NCBI RefSeq assembly: GCF_030817075.1
Contig: NZ_JAUSYU010000001.1
Location: 2,542,001 to 2,606,000, forward strand
Direction of reading: 5' to 3'
From: Arthrobacter sp. V1I9
Lineage (GTDB): Bacteria; Actinomycetota; Actinomycetes; Actinomycetales; Micrococcaceae
DNA length: 64,000 nt
Part shown: positions 35,001 to 44,717 of the stretch, in pieces
Numbering within the stretch: the stretch's first letter is position 1
Layout of the letters: each line of letters starts with the position of its first letter
Position numbers and translations under genes: made by a program
The notes under the pieces: model-generated
Database searches by the model: none
What the model saw: only the letters and a program-made list of their open reading frames with translations
Told to the model about the DNA's origin: nothing

Positions 35001-36728
35001 ATGGGGCTCGTGACGCAGACCTCGACGCGGCCGGCCGGGGCCGAATACGCCACATCCCCGGCGTCCAGCAGCTCTTCCTCCGAAGCTGGAAGCCAGCCCG
35101 CGGCCCGCCCTGCCCGGCCCTGGGTCAAGCGTCCAGCTGAGGCCTTCACTGCGGGGTCCCTGCGCACCCGGCTGCTCGGGCCTGTCCAAAGCTGGAGGGA
35201 CTACCCGCCGTCGCTGCGGCTTTGGTTTTTGCTGGTTCCTGTCCTGACTGCGGCAGCCGGGGGCGTCCTGCGGTTCGTCCGGCTGGAGACGCCGCACAAG
35301 CTGGTCTTTGACGAAACCTATTACGTCAAGGACGCCTACTCGTACCTGATCAGCGGTTATGAGCGCAGCTGGCCGGACAAGGCCAATGACTCCTTCAACG
35401 CCGGGAACCCCGGCATCCTCCTGGATTCTCCCGAGTACGTGGTCCACCCCCCGGTGGGAAAGTGGATGATTGCCGCCGGCATGTCGGTCTTCGGCGCCGA
35501 CAACTCCTTCGGCTGGCGTTTCGCCGCAGCACTGACCGGGACCCTGTCCATCCTGCTCCTGTCCCTGATAGCGCTGAAACTCTTCCGTTCACTTCCCCTG
35601 GCAGGTGCCGCCGGGCTTCTCCTGGCCGTGGATGGCCACCACCTGGTGATGTCGCGGACATCGCTGCTGGATATCTTCCTGATGTTCTGGATCCTTGCAG
35701 CGTTTGGGGCCTTGCTGATGGACCGGGATGACGGCCGACGGCGGCTGGCTGCCCGGCTGGGCAAGGTTGCCGCCGCCAACGGGGGACTTCCCACCACCGC
35801 CCAGCTGCTGTCCGGACCCTGGCTGGGCATCCGCTGGTGGCGGGTCGCAGCAGGTATCTTCCTGGGCCTTGCCGTGGGAACCAAATGGTCCGGCTTGTTT
35901 TTCCTGGCCGGTTTTGGCATCCTGACCGTCCTGTGGGACCTCAGCGCCCGGCGGGTGGCGGGGATCCGCGGCTGGATCAGCGGCGGGGTCATCAAGGACG
36001 GCATCCCGGCGTTCCTGAGCATGGTTCCGGTTGCCGCTCTTGTCTATACCGCCACCTGGACCGGCTGGTTCCGCTCAGACAACGCGTACTTCCGCCGCTG
36101 GGCGCAGAGCAATCCGTCCGCTGAGTGGGGCTGGCTGCCGGATTCGGTCCGGTCCCTGGCGCACTACCATCTGGAAGCCTATAAGTTCCACCAGGGCCTG
36201 GGCTCCGAGCATCCGTATGAGGCAAGCGCCTGGAGCTGGCTGGTGATGGGCAGGCCGACGTCGTTCTTCTACGAGTCACCGGAACGCGGCACTCCGGGCT
36301 GCGACGTGGACAAGTGCACGTCCGCCATCCTGTCCGTGGGAAATCCCCTGATCTGGTGGGCGGCAGCCATATCACTGGTGGTTCTCCTGTTCTGGTGGGC
36401 AGGACGCCGCGACTGGCGGGCCGGAGCAGTGCTTGCCGGGGTGGCCGCCGGGTACCTTCCGTGGTTCATGTACCCGGAGCGCACCATGTTCTACTTCTAT
36501 GCGGTGTCCTTCGAACCGTTCCTGGTGCTGGCCCTCGTGTACTGCCTGGGTCTGGTGCTGGGGAGGACGACGGATCCGCGGTGGCGCCGCCGGTCCGGCC
36601 TGTACCTGGTGGCCCTGTTCGTGGCCGCCGCAGTCCTGCTGGCAGCCTACTTCTATCCCGTCTGGGCCGCCGAGGTCATCCCGTACCAGGAGTGGCGGCT
36701 CCGGATGTGGATGCCTTCCTGGATCTAG
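35001..36728 (+). CDS. Dolichyl-phosphate-mannose--protein mannosyltransferase (GT39)
   Basis: A 575-residue multi-pass membrane enzyme. Bacterial PMT moves mannose from polyprenyl-phosphomannose onto Ser/Thr of proteins as they are secreted. A disordered N terminus of ~60 residues is followed by a membrane helix and the extracytoplasmic catalytic motif FDETYYVKDAYS. About ten more hydrophobic helices follow, with GDGxxxx-like PMT_4TMC sequence near the C terminus (MYPERTMFYFYAVSFEP). I use the ATG at 35001, which has AAAAGG just before it; a GTG at 35010 is a possible alternative. The frame is open much further upstream, but that stretch lies inside rsmI and is a shadow. manA at 57 kb supplies mannose phosphate for such pathways. 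Confidence 0.9.
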   Translation: MGLVTQTSTRPAGAEYATSPASSSSSSEAGSQPAARPARPWVKRPAEAFTAGSLRTRLLGPVQSWRDYPPSLRLWFLLVPVLTAAAGGVLRFVRLETPHKLVFDETYYVKDAYSYLISGYERSWPDKANDSFNAGNPGILLDSPEYVVHPPVGKWMIAAGMSVFGADNSFGWRFAAALTGTLSILLLSLIALKLFRSLPLAGAAGLLLAVDGHHLVMSRTSLLDIFLMFWILAAFGALLMDRDDGRRRLAARLGKVAAANGGLPTTAQLLSGPWLGIRWWRVAAGIFLGLAVGTKWSGLFFLAGFGILTVLWDLSARRVAGIRGWISGGVIKDGIPAFLSMVPVAALVYTATWTGWFRSDNAYFRRWAQSNPSAEWGWLPDSVRSLAHYHLEAYKFHQGLGSEHPYEASAWSWLVMGRPTSFFYESPERGTPGCDVDKCTSAILSVGNPLIWWAAAISLVVLLFWWAGRRDWRAGAVLAGVAAGYLPWFMYPERTMFYFYAVSFEPFLVLALVYCLGLVLGRTTDPRWRRRSGLYLVALFVAAAVLLAAYFYPVWAAEVIPYQEWRLRMWMPSWI

Positions 36729-36793
36729 GGCAGGATGGCAGGAGACCTTGACGGAGCCGCTGCCGCGGCATGGCAGCGGAACGGAGACCTGCT

Positions 36794-38620
36794 GTGAGGG
36801 AAGCGAGCACCGAACTGCTGGTTGAGCTTGATGCCGCCAGCAACGTCACGGATCTATTGCTCGAGCAGCAGGCCGTCAATCCTGCCCACGCCCTCTACCG
36901 ACGCAAGGGGCCCAACGGCTGGTTTGACGTGACCGCGCAGAAGTTCCTGCAGGATGTCAGTGCCCTTGCCAAGGGCCTGATCGCGGGCGGCCTCGAACCC
37001 GGCGACACCGTGGCGGTTATGTCCGCCACCTCCTACGAATGGACGCTGGTGGATTTCGCCATCTGGTTTGCCGGCGGCGTCACCGTTCCCATCTACGAAA
37101 CGTCCTCGGCCAGCCAGGTGGAGTGGATCCTCCATGACGCCGGCGTGCGGCGTGTCTTCGCCGAGGACCGTGCCAAGGTGAAGCTGGTGGCCGCTGTCCT
37201 GGCCGGTTCCGAACTCCTCCGCGACCGGCTCATCAACGTTGTCCGCATGGACTTCGAGGGCGAAGCCCCGAACCTCGCGAGCCTGGCCGCCGCCGGAACC
37301 GGTGTCACCGACGCTGAGCTGGAACGGCACCGGAGCCGGGCAGGGCTGAACGACGTCGCTTCCCTGGTATACACGTCGGGCACCACCGGCAAACCCAAAG
37401 GCTGCGAAATCACCCACGGCAACTTCGCCCTGGTGGCCCGGAACATCGTCGCTTTCCTCCCGGAACTGCTGCTCCAGGACCAAGCCCGCACGCTGATGTT
37501 CCTGCCGCTCGCACACGTCCTTGCCCGGGCGGTCCAGGTAGTCTGCCTCTCGGCCGGTGCCACGCTCGGGCACACGGGGGCGGCCCGGCTCCTCGAGGAC
37601 CTGGCATCGTTCCGGCCAACGTTCCTTCTGGTGGTTCCGCGGATTTTCGAGAAGGTCCGTGCCACCGCGGGGCACAAAGCAGCAGTGAGCGGCAAGGCCC
37701 AGCTTTTCAGAGCCGCCTCGGCAACTGCCATTGAGTACTCGCAGGAGGAAGACAAGCGCAGCCGGGGCGAGGGCAACGGTCCCGGGCTGCTTTGCCGGAT
37801 CCGCCACGGAATCTATGACAGGCTGCTCTACCCCCGGCTCCGGCAGGCCTTCGGCGGCCACGTGGGATACACCGTGTCCGGGGCCAGTGCCTTGGCAGCC
37901 GAGGACGCCCATTTCTTCCGCGGCGCGGGCATTCCCGTACTGGAAGGCTACGGCCTGACCGAGACCACCGCGCCGTGCACCGTCAACACGCCCTCCCGCA
38001 CCCGGGTGGGTTCAGTGGGGATCCCCATCCCCGGCACTACCGTACGGGTAGCGGAGGACGGCGAAATCCTGGTCAAGGGAATCGGCGTCTTCCGGGGTTA
38101 CCACGCCAACCAGGCCGCGAACGCAGAGGCTTTTGTGGACGGCTTCTTCCGCACGGGCGACCTCGGGCACCTTGACTCCCAGGGGTTCCTGACCATCACG
38201 GGCAGGAAGAAGGACCTGCTGGTGACCGCCGGCGGCAAAAACGTTGCCCCCGGGCCGTTGGAGGAACGGATCCGCGCCCATCAGCTGGTGGCCCACGCGG
38301 TGGTAGTGGGTGACGGAAAGCCGTTTGTCTCGGCGCTGGTGAGCCTGGACCCGGAAGGCCTGGCGAACTGGCGCTCCGAGCAGGGACTGCCACCCCTTGC
38401 CGTCCGGGACGCCGTCACGGACCCACAGGTGGCTGGAGCGATACAGGAGGCTGTGGACCAGGCGAACCAGCTGGTGTCCAAGGCAGAATCGATCCGCAGG
38501 TTCAGTGTGCTGGACGCCCAGTTCACGGTCGAGTCAGGACACCTGACGCCCTCCCTCAAACTGAAGCGGTCCGCCGTCGTGCATGACTACGAAGGCGAAA
38601 TCGCCACGCTTTACTCCTGA
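36794..38620 (+). CDS. Long-chain acyl-CoA synthetase (AMP-dependent)
   Basis: A 608-residue ANL-superfamily ligase that activates fatty acids through acyl-AMP. The AMP-binding P-loop is YTSGTTGKPKGCEITHG, the mid motif is GYGLTETTAP, the hinge/adenylate motif is FFRTGDLGHLD, and the C-terminal motif is GRKKDLLVTAGGKNVAP. It resembles the FadD15-like class in actinobacteria, including a long insert after VPRIFEKVRA. I chose the GTG at 36794, with GGAGA 7 bases before it; an ATG at 36770 is eight codons longer. The 3' end overlaps the convergent TIGR01906 gene by 10 bp, so there is no room for a separate terminator. Confidence 0.92.
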   Translation: MREASTELLVELDAASNVTDLLLEQQAVNPAHALYRRKGPNGWFDVTAQKFLQDVSALAKGLIAGGLEPGDTVAVMSATSYEWTLVDFAIWFAGGVTVPIYETSSASQVEWILHDAGVRRVFAEDRAKVKLVAAVLAGSELLRDRLINVVRMDFEGEAPNLASLAAAGTGVTDAELERHRSRAGLNDVASLVYTSGTTGKPKGCEITHGNFALVARNIVAFLPELLLQDQARTLMFLPLAHVLARAVQVVCLSAGATLGHTGAARLLEDLASFRPTFLLVVPRIFEKVRATAGHKAAVSGKAQLFRAASATAIEYSQEEDKRSRGEGNGPGLLCRIRHGIYDRLLYPRLRQAFGGHVGYTVSGASALAAEDAHFFRGAGIPVLEGYGLTETTAPCTVNTPSRTRVGSVGIPIPGTTVRVAEDGEILVKGIGVFRGYHANQAANAEAFVDGFFRTGDLGHLDSQGFLTITGRKKDLLVTAGGKNVAPGPLEERIRAHQLVAHAVVVGDGKPFVSALVSLDPEGLANWRSEQGLPPLAVRDAVTDPQVAGAIQEAVDQANQLVSKAESIRRFSVLDAQFTVESGHLTPSLKLKRSAVVHDYEGEIATLYS

Positions 38621-39828
38621 TCCACTGACTTACCCGCTGACTGACCTGCTGCCTGATTTGCTGACTGATCTGCTGACTGATCTCCTCCAGCGGGTTGGTG
38701 GTCCTTAACGAGGCCGCGGCGCCGGCGGGTGGGCCAAGTAAGGATCAGCGTGACGAGTGCGGTCAACAGCACCAGGCCCGCGATCACGATCCCGGCGTCG
38801 ATCCAGAACTGGCCGGGGAACAGCCGGATCAGGGTGTCATCCAGGCTGAAAGTCCAGGAACCATCGGCGAAGAAGATCCGGTGGAACTCAGTAAAGAACT
38901 GCTGCCAGCCCAGCACGGCCAGCGAACCCAGCCCCAGGATCAGGACCAGCGTGATGATCGAGCCGGCGAACAGGCCCCTGCGGACTCCCCCGGTGCTTCG
39001 CTTGCGCAGGTAGAGGACAGCGATGATACTCACCAGGACCAGCAACACGCCGGCACCAAAGGTGGAGAGGATCACCAGCTTGACGTCCGCCATGTGGCTG
39101 ACTTCGCCGTCCTTGAACAGCTTGTCGCCGCCGCGGTGCACCAGGTCCCCCAGGTAGCGCGGGCCGGACCAGTTGCTGAGGTAATCGACGGCGTACGAGC
39201 CGTAGGTCATCCTGTCGTCGGTGCTGAATCCGTAGCCGTCGCCGGGAAATCCGGGCCGGTTGTACTCCACCCAGAGGAACAGCGGGCTGGTCACTGCACG
39301 TACCGCAAGGATGAGCAGGATCAGTGGGAAGAAGATGGCAAGCAGGACCTGCATCACCCGCGGGGCTACCGGCTTGGCGTTGGCCGCGCTCTCCCGCTGC
39401 GCTTTGCGGCGCTCCACCTCTTCCTCGGGCGGACGGACCTGCAACGCGGAGGTGGGGAGCGGTTCCTTGAAAATAGGCGAGCTGCCATGTCCGGACTCGG
39501 GTTCCCCATCTGCGACGGCGGCCTCTGCGGCTTTCCGGTCAGCCCGGCTCTCCGGCTGGGCGGCCTTGCGGGTCTCCGGAGCCGTGACGGTTGAGCCGGC
39601 GGCCGCGGTCCCGGTGTTTACCGGCGTCGATGCTTTCCTGTCCCCGGCGGATTCCCCCGGCGCTTCTGCGGCCGGCTCATCGAAACTGTCGGCTGCAGGA
39701 GTCCCGGTGCCCGTACCGGCGGGAGTCATCCAGGAAAACGCCGGCTCGTCAGAGTCCCCTGACGTGTCCAGGACCGGTTCCGGCTGCGGCTCGGCGCGCC
39801 TGGCGCGGGCAGGAGTTTCGTCTTTCAC
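38611..39828 (-). CDS. TIGR01906-family membrane protein
   Basis: A 405-residue protein of the TIGR01906 family (integral membrane, function unknown). The first ~150 residues are acidic, Ala/Pro/Glu-rich and probably disordered in the cytosol. Membrane helices follow at about 160-182, 258-280, 292-315 and 350-375. The conserved extracytoplasmic region between the first two includes YLSNWSGPRYLGDLVHRGG. The C-terminal end is built from near-identical four-residue units (QSAD, QSAN, QAAG, QSAG) encoded by 12-bp tandem repeats. It overlaps the acyl-CoA ligase gene tail to tail. Confidence 0.88.
   Translation of the reverse strand: MKDETPARARRAEPQPEPVLDTSGDSDEPAFSWMTPAGTGTGTPAADSFDEPAAEAPGESAGDRKASTPVNTGTAAAGSTVTAPETRKAAQPESRADRKAAEAAVADGEPESGHGSSPIFKEPLPTSALQVRPPEEEVERRKAQRESAANAKPVAPRVMQVLLAIFFPLILLILAVRAVTSPLFLWVEYNRPGFPGDGYGFSTDDRMTYGSYAVDYLSNWSGPRYLGDLVHRGGDKLFKDGEVSHMADVKLVILSTFGAGVLLVLVSIIAVLYLRKRSTGGVRRGLFAGSIITLVLILGLGSLAVLGWQQFFTEFHRIFFADGSWTFSLDDTLIRLFPGQFWIDAGIVIAGLVLLTALVTLILTWPTRRRRGLVKDHQPAGGDQSADQSANQAAGQSAGKSVDQE
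38636..38683. repeat. Four 12-bp tandem repeats inside a coding region
   Basis: Units gctgactgacct, gctgcctgattt, gctgactgatct and gctgactgatct lie head to tail. They code for the Q-S/A-A-D/N/G repeats near the C terminus of the TIGR01906 protein. The unit length keeps the frame, so copy number can vary without breaking the gene. Confidence 0.85.
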
Positions 39829-39944
39829 AGCAGCGTCACTTCCGTTGGGATTCCGCGCCAGGTTCTGGGTCCGCCGGCGCGCTTTATCTGTTGACGAGCC
39901 TACCGTCCGGGCTTCCGGCTGGGCGAGGAACCACCCCGGCGGGA

Positions 39945-40961
39945 TTACAACGATTCGAGCAACGCTTCACGCAGCGATTTCCGAATAGCCCGCGTCCTCG
40001 CGGCGCAGGTCGCCGCGCGTTCGCCCGCGAGGTAGGCTGGCCGTCCGCAGGCGAGGACATACAGCCAGTAGGCGGCCAGCACCGCGGCTCCGATGGTGAT
40101 CTTTGCCCAGACCGGCAGTCCACTGGGGGTGACGAACCCTTCCACCAGGCCGGAGACGAACAGCACCAGGACCAGTCCCAGGGCTACCGTGATCAGGGAC
40201 CTGCCCTCCTCGGCCACGGCCCGGCCGCGGGTGCGCGGGCCCGGCGACACCATCGCCCAGAAAATCCGGAGTCCTGCAGCGCAGGCAATGAACACTGCGG
40301 TGAGTTCCATCAGGCCGTGCGGCAGGATGTAGCTGTAGAAGACGTCGGACTTTCCGGCGGCCGCGAACATGCCGGCGGCTATACCAACTCCTTGGGCGTT
40401 GCTGAACAGGATCATCGGTACCCACACTCCCGTGATCCCCAGGGCCACGGCCTGCGCGCTGATCCAGGCGTTGTTGGTCCAGACGGCGCCGGCAAAGGAG
40501 GCCGCGGGGTTCTCCGAGTAATAGTTGATGAAGTCCTCCTCGACGTACTGCCTGGCCGCCGCCTCGGACGCCACCGCGCGCAGAGCCTCAGGGGACGTGC
40601 CGATCCAGAGAGCGTAGGCCGCCCCGATGAGGACAAAGACCGCCCCGCAGGCCAGGGTGAGCCAGGTGAGCCGGTAGAAGGCGGCAGGAAGGGCCACCAC
40701 AAAAAACCGCGCCAGGTCCTCCATCACGTTGGACCTCGCACCGGTGAAACGGGTCCGGGCCTGGGCAAGCGTCGCGGACAGGGAGGCGGACAGGCCGCTC
40801 TCCGGCGCCAGCGACCGGATAAGGGAAAGGTGGGAGGACGTGGACTGGTACAGCGTCAGCAGTTCATCTGCTTCCGGCCCGCTGAGCCTGCCTTTGTAGG
40901 CAAGCTCGTGCAGCCGGGACCACTTGTCCGCGTTGACGGCGGAGAACGCGTCCATATCCAC
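39945..40961 (-). CDS. Stage II sporulation protein M-like membrane protein
   Basis: A 338-residue membrane protein of the SpoIIM family. In Bacillus SpoIIM takes part in peptidoglycan breakdown during engulfment, but non-sporulating actinobacteria have homologues of unknown role, often near MoxR/DUF58 and RDD genes. There is a soluble N-terminal ~100 residues (DKWSRLHELAYKG), then about five to six membrane helices. Conserved family pieces are FINYYSENPAASF, ILFSNAQGVGIAAGMF and the helix with LPHGLMELTAVFIA. It is divergent from the RDD gene across a very short promoter region. Confidence 0.9.
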   Translation of the reverse strand: MDMDAFSAVNADKWSRLHELAYKGRLSGPEADELLTLYQSTSSHLSLIRSLAPESGLSASLSATLAQARTRFTGARSNVMEDLARFFVVALPAAFYRLTWLTLACGAVFVLIGAAYALWIGTSPEALRAVASEAAARQYVEEDFINYYSENPAASFAGAVWTNNAWISAQAVALGITGVWVPMILFSNAQGVGIAAGMFAAAGKSDVFYSYILPHGLMELTAVFIACAAGLRIFWAMVSPGPRTRGRAVAEEGRSLITVALGLVLVLFVSGLVEGFVTPSGLPVWAKITIGAAVLAAYWLYVLACGRPAYLAGERAATCAARTRAIRKSLREALLESL

Positions 40962-41026
40962 GGCACCAGCCTAGCGGCCCGCCATAGACTATGAGCGTCC
41001 CATCAGCCGCGAGGAACAGGAACAGT

Positions 41027-41827
41027 GTGAGTTCGATAATCACCGGCGAGGCCGTGGTCCTGGAACTGCGCCCCGCATCCTTTGCAGCCCGCGCGCTGGG
41101 CCTGCTTTTGGACATGGCCTTGAGCATCATTTTGCTGGTGGTGATCCTGTTTGGACTGGCGGCCGCGGGTGAAGACCTCGACGACGCGGCGATGCGGGCC
41201 CTCGTGGTGGCCAGCGTGGTTTTCTGCCTGGTGATTGTGCCAGTGGCGGTGGAGACCCTGAGCCGCGGGCTCTCGCTGGGCAAGCTCGCAGCAGGCCTCC
41301 GGGTTGTGCGGGAGGACGGCGGCGCCATCCGGTTCCGCCACGCACTCATCCGCGGGCTGACCGGTTTTCTCGAGATTTACCTGACCTTCGGTGGGCTGGC
41401 CATCGCTGTGGCCCTGTTCAATGACAGGTCGCGCCGGCTGGGCGACCTGATGGCGGGGACCTACGCCATCCGCAGCCGTGTCCCGGTTGAAGAATATCCG
41501 CCGGTGCTTGTTCCGGCCCGGCTCCGGTCCTGGGCATCGGCGGCGGATATCGGCCGGATTCCGGATGCGACGGCGCGCCGGGCATCCCAGTTCATCCGCC
41601 AGGCCGGCCGGATGGCGCCACTGTCCAGGGCAGGCATGGCGGCGTCGATCGCAACTGAGCTCTCCGCCCACGTGGCCCCGCCGCCGCCTGCCGGGACCAG
41701 CCCCGATGACTACCTGGCCGCCGTCGTGGCGGAGCGGCGGAACAGGGAGCTCGCCCGGTTGTCCCAGGCACGACGCCGGAGCGCTGAGACCGGTGAGCGG
41801 CTGCACCGGCTGCCTTTCGGCAGCTGA
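41027..41827 (+). CDS. RDD-family membrane protein
   Basis: A 266-residue protein with an RDD domain (about residues 15-140): the first helix has the Arg in FAARALGLLLDMAL, and the domain ends with FNDRSRRLGDLMAGTYAI, the family's second signature with its paired aspartates. RDD proteins are thought to act in ion or osmolyte transport, but this group is uncharacterised. The C-terminal ~120 residues are cytosolic and Ala/Arg-rich. I take the GTG at 41027, with GGAACAG before it; an ATG at 40991 is also open, but TAGACT there looks like a -10 box, which would place transcription start inside that longer reading. Confidence 0.85.
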   Translation: MSSIITGEAVVLELRPASFAARALGLLLDMALSIILLVVILFGLAAAGEDLDDAAMRALVVASVVFCLVIVPVAVETLSRGLSLGKLAAGLRVVREDGGAIRFRHALIRGLTGFLEIYLTFGGLAIAVALFNDRSRRLGDLMAGTYAIRSRVPVEEYPPVLVPARLRSWASAADIGRIPDATARRASQFIRQAGRMAPLSRAGMAASIATELSAHVAPPPPAGTSPDDYLAAVVAERRNRELARLSQARRRSAETGERLHRLPFGS

Positions 41828-41830
41828 GCG

Positions 41831-43069
41831 CTAGTTGGCGTATTCGCTCCACGGGATGTTCCAGTCGCCGAACCCGTCGTCGTGGGCTGCGTAGTCGCCT
41901 TCAGTATTGACGATCTGGACAACGTCTCCGGTGCCCATGTTGTCAAAGACCCAGGCAGCGCCGTCGGGGGCGAATCCGATGCAGCCGTGTGAGACGTTGG
42001 TGTTGCCGATGAAAGGGAAGGCGGACGGCAGGGCCTGGTGGATGTAGGCGCCGCTGAGGGTGAGCCGGATGGTGTATTCCACGTCGACGTTCCCGTAGTA
42101 GGCCGGATCGCCGGGCTTCAGCCCGATGCTCGAGGCCCGGAAGTGGTCGTAGCGTTTCTTCTCCATCAGCACGCCGTAGCCGCGGGCGGACGGGAACCGT
42201 TTGTCCCCCATGCTCACCGGCAGCGTCTTGACCACCCGGTCGTTGACGCGGAGGGTGAAGGTGTGGGCTGCCGCGTCCGCCACCGCTACCTTTTTGTCGC
42301 CGATGGAGACGTTCACCTTCTTGTTGAAGTTGGCGATCTGACCGTTGCCCAGGTCCACGCCGAACAGCTGCATGTCCATGGTGATGGTGGAGTTTGCCGC
42401 CCAGAAGTTTTCCGCCCGGTATCGGACCATGGTGTCGCTGTGCCAATGGAACGCGCCCGCCTGGCCGGCGCTGCTGGTGATTTTAATGGCCTTTTCCACG
42501 GCCTCACGGTTGACCACAGGTTCACTGAAGATCACCTGCAGCGGCTGCCCGACACCCACCTTCATGCCGTCCAGCGGGTAAATGGCTGCATCCGCCTCGT
42601 GGGAACTGGAAACCGTGCTGAAGGACTGCGTGGTGCTGGTCTCGCGTCCGGCTCCATCCTTCACCACGTAGGTGTAGCTGTAGTCAGTGTTGAACTTCAG
42701 CGGGCCGGAAGCCGTCCAGCCTGTCCCCGCGGCGTCGATGCTGCCCTCCACCGTCTCGCCGGAAGTGCTGGTGAGGGTGACGCGTTCAATGGTCCCGTCG
42801 GCCACCTTCAATGACACCGGGGCGGCCGGGTTTACCTGCTTGGCACCGTTGGCCGGGGCGGCGTCGAGCTTGACCGGGGCAATCACGGGCACAGCGATGC
42901 CGGGCGAGGTCCTGGCCGCGGACCCTGCCTCGGATTCGATGGCCTCGCGGGCCATGCCCGGTGCCACTGCAGCGAACACGCCGCCCACAGCGGCGAGGAG
43001 GCACACAGCCACCACCACAAGTATTTTTTTCACACGACCCGCCCGGCGGGATTGGACTTCGGGCTCCAT
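41831..43069 (-). CDS. L,D-transpeptidase with Ig-like domains
   Basis: A 412-residue exported enzyme that makes 3-3 cross-links in peptidoglycan or links proteins to it. It has an N-terminal basic stretch and a membrane helix (KKILVVVAVCLLAAVGGVFAAV, about 14-35). Two Ig-like domains (IgA about 70-160, IgB about 165-265) follow, as in mycobacterial LdtMt2. The YkuD catalytic domain is next, with the catalytic cysteine in NVSHGCIGFAP near residue 361 and the upstream histidine in YIHQALPSAFPF. The linker after the helix is Ala/Pro-rich; no lipobox cysteine is seen. It ends 3 bp from the convergent RDD gene. Confidence 0.95.
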   Translation of the reverse strand: MEPEVQSRRAGRVKKILVVVAVCLLAAVGGVFAAVAPGMAREAIESEAGSAARTSPGIAVPVIAPVKLDAAPANGAKQVNPAAPVSLKVADGTIERVTLTSTSGETVEGSIDAAGTGWTASGPLKFNTDYSYTYVVKDGAGRETSTTQSFSTVSSSHEADAAIYPLDGMKVGVGQPLQVIFSEPVVNREAVEKAIKITSSAGQAGAFHWHSDTMVRYRAENFWAANSTITMDMQLFGVDLGNGQIANFNKKVNVSIGDKKVAVADAAAHTFTLRVNDRVVKTLPVSMGDKRFPSARGYGVLMEKKRYDHFRASSIGLKPGDPAYYGNVDVEYTIRLTLSGAYIHQALPSAFPFIGNTNVSHGCIGFAPDGAAWVFDNMGTGDVVQIVNTEGDYAAHDDGFGDWNIPWSEYAN

Positions 43070-43097
43070 ATTTTGATCCTAGGCGCAGAAAGTAACA

Positions 43098-43122
43098 GCC
43101 CGGGCACTCTGGGCGCCCGGGC
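43098..43122 (-). terminator. Terminator after ahcY
   Basis: Two gcccgggc blocks (43098-43105 and 43115-43122) pair into a GC-rich hairpin just past the ahcY stop, followed on the minus strand by TGTTACTTTCT. The same stretch also reads as a direct repeat of cccgggcactct. Confidence 0.65.
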
Positions 43123-43132
43123 ACTCTACTTC

Positions 43133-44611
43133 TTAGTAACGATAGTGCTCGGGCTTGTACGGGCCTGCGACGTCCAGATCCAGGTACTCAGCCTGGTCCT
43201 TGCTCAGTTCGGTCAGCTCCACTCCCAGGGCATCCAGGTGCAGGCGGGCCACCTTTTCGTCCAGGACCTTAGGCAGGACGTAGACCTGGTTCTCGTACTC
43301 GCGCTCCCCCTCGGGCTGGTCCTTCTTGGTCCACAGCTCGATCTGGGCGATGGTCTGGTTGGCGAACGAGTTGCTCATCACGAAGGACGGGTGGCCCGTG
43401 GCGTTGCCAAGGTTGAGCAGGCGGCCTTCGGAGAGGACGATGATGGAACGCTCAGCCCCGGTGCCGGCCTCGAAAACCCATTCGTGGACCTGCGGCTTGA
43501 TTTCCACCTTCTTGATGCCGGGGATTTTGGCGAGTCCGGCCATGTCGATCTCGTTATCGAAGTGGCCAATGTTGCCCACAATGGCCTTGTTCTTCATGCC
43601 CGCCATGTGCTCAGCCATGATGACGTCCTTGTTGCCAGTGGTGGTGATGAAGATATCGCCCTGGGCCAGGACGGACTCCAGCTTGGCCACCTGGTAACCG
43701 TCCATGGCCGCCTGAAGGGCGCAGATGGGGTCGATTTCGGTGACGATCACGCGTGAACCCTGGCCGCGCAGTGCCTCCGCGGCACCCTTGCCGACGTCAC
43801 CATACCCGCAGACGACGGCGACCTTGCCGCCCATCAGCACGTCGGTGGCACGGTTGATTCCGTCCGGAAGCGAGTGCCGGATCCCATACTTGTTGTCGAA
43901 CTTGCTCTTGGTGACGGAGTCGTTGACATTGATCGCGGGGAAGAGCAGCTTGCCCTGTTCAGCCAGCTGGTACAGGCGGTGGACACCGGTAGTGGTTTCT
44001 TCGCTGACACCCTTGATGGTGGCGGCCGTGCGGGTCCACTTGTGCGGGTCGGCTGCAAGGGACCGGCGGAGGACGTCAAGGAAGATGCCGTACTCTTCGG
44101 AATCCGTCGGGTCGGCGGACGGGACGATGCCCACTGCCTCGAACTCGGCGCCCTTGTGCACCAGCATGGTGGCGTCGCCGCCGTCGTCAAGGATCATGTT
44201 GGGGCCGAGCTCCGGGTTGGTCTCCGCACCGGGCCAGGTGAGGATCTGCTCGGCGGTCCACCAGTATTCCTCGAGCGTTTCGCCCTTCCACGCGAACACC
44301 GGAACACCCTGCGGGTCCTCTACGGTGCCCTTCCCCACCACCACGGCAGCGGCGGCTTCATCCTGGGTGGAGAAGATGTTGCAGGAAGCCCAGCGGACCT
44401 CGGCGCCCAGCGCGGTGAGGGTTTCAATCAGCACCGCGGTCTGCACGGTCATATGCAGCGATCCCGCGATCCGCGCACCCTTCAGCGGCTGGGTGGGTCC
44501 GAATTCCTCGCGGAGGGACATCAGGCCGGGCATTTCGTGCTCTGCCAGGCGGATCTGGTGCCGGCCGGCCTCGGCCAGCGAGATGTCGGCAACCTTGTAA
44601 TCAAAAGCCAT
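43133..44611 (-). CDS. ahcY: Adenosylhomocysteinase
   Basis: AhcY (SahH, 492 residues) splits S-adenosylhomocysteine into adenosine and homocysteine, relieving inhibition of methyltransferases. NAD-binding is shown by [18 protein letters not shown], substrate contacts by [17 protein letters not shown] and [20 protein letters not shown], and the C terminus is KPEHYRY. The longer actinobacterial/eukaryotic-type insert is present. The frame opens 46 codons earlier, but the ATG at 44611 has AAAGGA before it and begins the conserved [14 protein letters not shown] looked upstream for a SAH riboswitch and found none. Confidence 0.97.
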   Translation of the reverse strand: MAFDYKVADISLAEAGRHQIRLAEHEMPGLMSLREEFGPTQPLKGARIAGSLHMTVQTAVLIETLTALGAEVRWASCNIFSTQDEAAAAVVVGKGTVEDPQGVPVFAWKGETLEEYWWTAEQILTWPGAETNPELGPNMILDDGGDATMLVHKGAEFEAVGIVPSADPTDSEEYGIFLDVLRRSLAADPHKWTRTAATIKGVSEETTTGVHRLYQLAEQGKLLFPAINVNDSVTKSKFDNKYGIRHSLPDGINRATDVLMGGKVAVVCGYGDVGKGAAEALRGQGSRVIVTEIDPICALQAAMDGYQVAKLESVLAQGDIFITTTGNKDVIMAEHMAGMKNKAIVGNIGHFDNEIDMAGLAKIPGIKKVEIKPQVHEWVFEAGTGAERSIIVLSEGRLLNLGNATGHPSFVMSNSFANQTIAQIELWTKKDQPEGEREYENQVYVLPKVLDEKVARLHLDALGVELTELSKDQAEYLDLDVAGPYKPEHYRY

Positions 44612-44717
44612 GGATGAATCCTTTACTTTGTCCGGCGGTAGGGCCGGGTACTGCTTCCGGCGCCCGGTCCGGGAACTGCAGCGTGGGCGCCTGTGGTCTG
44701 TGCTGGCGGATGAAGGG

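Noticed and set aside
44612..44717. Possible SAH riboswitch upstream of ahcY
   Set aside because: I looked for the conserved pairing and GCGCUGCAAC-like core of SAH riboswitches and could not find them.
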